DNA of 7,702 nt from Ruminiclostridium sp. (GTDB lineage: Bacteria; Bacillota_A; Clostridia; Oscillospirales; Ruminococcaceae). The position numbers and the translations under genes were made by a program. The notes beneath the pieces were generated by a model. The model was not told the origin of the DNA and ran no database searches. It saw only the letters and a program-made list of their open reading frames with translations. This document shows, piece by piece, positions 5,703 to 7,702 of the stretch. Every line of letters begins with the position of its first letter. The stretch's first letter is position 1. Location of the stretch: NCBI GenBank assembly GCA_017550775.1, contig JAFZOA010000709.1, forward strand, positions 1-7,702. Direction: 5' to 3'.

Positions 5703-5731
5703 AAAAAACAGCAGCCGCTCAGGACTGCTGT
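5703..5731 (-). terminator. Terminator downstream of the ABC ATPase remnant
   Basis: ACAGCAG (5708-5714) and CTGCTGT (5725-5731) pair. Read leftward, the stem is followed by TTTTTT. It sits 67 nt past the stop of the leftward ABC gene and is its likely natural terminator. Confidence 0.75.
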
Positions 5732-5798
5732 CTGTAATCTCCGTGATGTTTTCGGGCGCTTATGCTGTTATTGCGGCCGGTCATCTATATCCATTGGT

Positions 5799-6482
5799 TT
5801 ACTGACCTGCATCGAGTCTCTGACGTTCGACAAGCTCCGCGAAAAAACCGCCCTTTGCGATAAGCTCGTCATACGTTCCGTCCTCAATGACATTACCGCC
5901 GTCGAGTACGAGAATACGGTCACAATGCTTTATCGTAGAAAGTCTGTGTGCTATGACTATTCGTGTGCAGCCCATAGAGTCGTGCGCTTCCGAGACCTGC
6001 TTCTGCGTCCTGTTGTCAAGTGCCGAGGTAGCCTCGTCAAACATAAGTATCTTCGGCTTCGGAGCTATCGCGCGGGCTATCATAAGTCTTTGCTTCTGGC
6101 CTCCGGAGATGCCGCCCTGACCTTCCGCGACGAGCGTCTGCATGCCCATCGGCATAGCGCGTATATCGTCCGCGATTCCCGCTTTCTCTGCGGCTTCCCA
6201 TGCCTCATCGAGAGTAAGTTCGGGAGCGGTTATAACGATGTTCGAGTAGATGTCTCCCTGGAACAGCCCTCCGCTCTGCATTACCGTGCCTATTTTTCTG
6301 CGCAGAGAGCAGAGGTCGAGCTTGTTAATGTCCTTGCCGTCATAGTAGATCGCACCTTTTTCTGGCTTTTCGAATCCGAGAAGCAGACGCATCAGCGTGG
6401 ACTTGCCACAGCCGGTCCTGCCGACTATCGCGACATATTCGCCGGCCTTTATCTTCAGTGACAGATTGGAAGCCTGGATGCT
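5799..6482 (-). pseudogene. NHLM-type bacteriocin exporter ABC protein, 3' fragment (nucleotide-binding domain only)
   Basis: The last ~225 codons of an ABC exporter ATPase, read leftward to the TAA at 5799. All nucleotide-binding motifs are intact: Walker A GRTGCGKST (bases 6396-6422), Q-loop VMQSGG, signature ISGGQKQR, Walker B ILMFDEATSALD and H-loop IAHRLST. The wording GMQTLVAEGQGGISGG plus IARAIAPKPKILMFDEAT and the end FFAELVERQRLD resembles the NHLM bacteriocin-system ABC proteins that fuse a transmembrane domain to this ATPase. Homology stops at about 6480, just before NLSLKIKAGEY. The transmembrane domain and first ATPase strand are missing and no ribosome site precedes the remnant. 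The frame runs on to 6620 through unrelated sequence. Non-functional as it stands. Confidence 0.85.
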
Positions 6483-6633
6483 TGTAAGGCAGACTGTCAC
6501 GAAAATCATTCCAAAATATGTGACGGGTGGGAATCTCTTTGATCTTATTGTTAAGTACACGTCCAAATACTGGCTGTTTTTACTGTTCGGTCTTGGACTT
6601 ATGCTGTTATGTCCATTCATGCCGCGGAAATAA
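6481..6633 (+). pseudogene. C-terminal fragment of a membrane protein (possibly MBOAT-like)
   Basis: About 50 codons ending TAA at 6631-6633. They read TKIIPKYVTGGNLFDLIVKY, then a hydrophobic segment WLFLLFGLGLMLLC, then the end PFMPRK. The composition is that of a genuine last membrane helix with a Pro/Arg/Lys tail. This resembles the ends of MBOAT O-acyltransferases in Clostridia, but the piece is too short for certainty. The frame continues left only as the antisense of the ABC remnant, so the gene has lost its front at the same junction. It ends 4 nt before the HD-GYP gene, so the two were probably an operon. Confidence 0.4.
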
Positions 6634-6637
6634 AGAA

Positions 6638-7700
6638 ATGACGAAAGGTCGTTTTATTGCGCTGTTGGTGGTCGGTTCAGCCTGTATGCTATACACGCCA
6701 ATGTTAAGCCTCGAAAGCTTTGTAAGTGTGAGTGAAGCAGTCACTCCCATAATGGCCGGTATTGCGAATGTACTGACCGTTTCTCTGTATATAATGCTGT
6801 TCTTTTTCGGCGCGTTGATAGTAATATACGCGTTGTTCAGATATCTGAAAAACAGAAGAGTTGTTTTACCGGAGCATCTTACGATCGGCTTGTATTGTCT
6901 GATCTGTATAGCTTTTGGCATACTTGTATCTTACACCGATTTCTGGGAACAAAAAGGAATTACCTGTTTCTTTATGATGATGATCTATGTCGGGTTTCTT
7001 ATGCTCTATCGCCCGTACATTACGTTTCTGATACTCGGCACCTGCTTTATGAGTTTTTACCATATACTGCTTACTTTTCAGGACGGCGTTACATTCAAGG
7101 CGAAAGAGGTCGATATACTCGGCACAATAGTTAATACCAGCTCCGGAGACACTGTTAATTATATCACATTCTTTATTTCGCTTACCACAGTATGTTTTGC
7201 AATCTATCACGGTCGTCTGAAAGAAGCAAGAAAGGCATATAAGCTCAGAATGGCTGCCGCCTCGCTCGAAAGGAAGAACCAGGAAGCGCATGAGCTGTTC
7301 GTACAGACCGCCGAGGCGCTGGCAAGCGCGATAGACGCAAAGGATCCTTACACCAACGGTCATTCCGTCCGCGTTGCCGAGTATTCGAGGAAAATAGCCG
7401 AGAATGCCGGCAAGACCGCCGACGAGTGCGAAAATATCTACTATGCGGCTCTGCTTCACGATGTGGGTAAGATAGGCGTGCGTAAATCCATAATCGCAAA
7501 ACCGGGAAGACTGACGGATGAGGAATTCGAGCAGATAAAGCAGCACACCGTCATGGGCAGCCAGATACTCTCGAACATAAGCAGGATACCGTGGCTCAGC
7601 ATCGGTGCGCACTATCACCATGAGCGCTACAACGGCAGAGGCTATCAAAGGTGAGGAGATTCCCGATATCTCGCGCATAATCGCCGTTGCGGACGCTTAT
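6638..7700 (+). pseudogene. Membrane-anchored HD-GYP phosphodiesterase, frameshifted in the GYP motif
   Basis: ATG at 6638 with a weak GGAAA at 6626-6630. Residues 1-190 contain about five to six hydrophobic segments (near 6-22, 40-68, 80-98, 108-123, 127-146, 173-190), a membrane sensor region of no recognised type. Residues 191-225 form a charged, likely helical linker. The HD-GYP domain follows: GHSVRVAEYS (His242), the HDVGKIG dyad (His274-Asp275), QHT (His303), and AHYHHERYNGRGY. HD-GYP proteins hydrolyse cyclic di-GMP. After Gly-Tyr the frame hits TGA at 7652-7654. The expected continuation KGEEIPDISRIIAVADAY resumes in another frame at 7647-7700. Eleven bases encoding most of P-x-G-L appear missing. 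This is a real deletion or an assembly error; the window ends before the gene does. Confidence 0.8.
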
Positions 7701-7702
7701 GA

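Larger units (their letters stand above)
4718..5798. other. Gene-poor region with scattered terminators
   Basis: About 1.1 kb without a convincing gene. It contains an AGTAATAC / GTATTACT inverted repeat (4883-4910) and four terminator-like hairpins listed separately. It also contains a minus-strand open frame (about 4688-5075) with no start codon; its 3' 60 codons are Lys/Glu-rich and could be a gene relic. A possible 39-codon plus-strand frame lies at 5496-5615. No tRNA, rRNA or CRISPR pattern is visible. Confidence 0.6.

Noticed and set aside
5925..6461. 178-codon plus-strand frame
   Set aside because: It is antisense to the ABC ATPase, whose motifs are unmistakable on the minus strand.
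6866..7678. 270-codon minus-strand frame
   Set aside because: It is antisense to the HD-GYP gene. Length reflects codon bias of the plus strand, and no motifs are seen.

Overview
The window looks like chromosomal DNA from a low-to-moderate GC Clostridia bacterium, probably Ruminococcus-like. The evidence is the AAGGAG-type ribosome sites, sigma-A promoters (TTGACA/TATAAT class), many rho-independent hairpin terminators, and protein families typical of gut Firmicutes (DUF5684-type membrane protein, NHLM-type bacteriocin exporter, membrane HD-GYP protein). The genus is an inference, not a proof.

Layout. Bases 2-2415 hold a same-strand tandem array of paralogous ~124-aa VOC (glyoxalase/bleomycin-resistance fold) proteins. 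There is one copy cut by the window edge, five complete copies, and a seventh copy reduced to a 15-codon stub. A strong terminator at 2427-2462 closes the array. Spacers are mostly 1-47 nt, so it reads as one operon; its promoter lies left of the window. By eye the proteins lack the His ligands of glyoxalase I, so the fold is clear but the job is not.

Bases 2475-4488 hold two membrane-protein genes transcribed divergently from a shared AT-rich intergenic region, each with a recognisable promoter. The leftward gene is a 127-aa DUF5684-like protein. The rightward gene is a 430-aa polytopic protein of unknown function with an acidic Val-Glu repeat tail followed by a basic patch.

Bases 4489-5798 are gene-poor but rich in structure. 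A cluster of three tight hairpins followed by two terminators (4524-4717) may be a small structured RNA or a relic IS200/IS605-type end. Four further terminator-like hairpins of both orientations follow (5091-5134, 5356-5383, 5597-5636, 5703-5731).

Bases 5799-7702 show gene decay or rearrangement. A leftward ABC-transporter ATPase of NHLM bacteriocin-export type has lost everything upstream of its nucleotide-binding domain. It abuts, near base 6480, the C-terminal scrap of a rightward membrane protein. Four bases downstream starts a membrane-anchored HD-GYP protein whose frame is broken by an apparent 11-bp deletion inside the GYP motif. One deletion between two divergent genes would explain the 6480 junction; an assembly chimera is the competing explanation.

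The most unusual item is the VOC paralog array. The two membrane genes are of unknown role, and nothing in the sequence ties them to the array.
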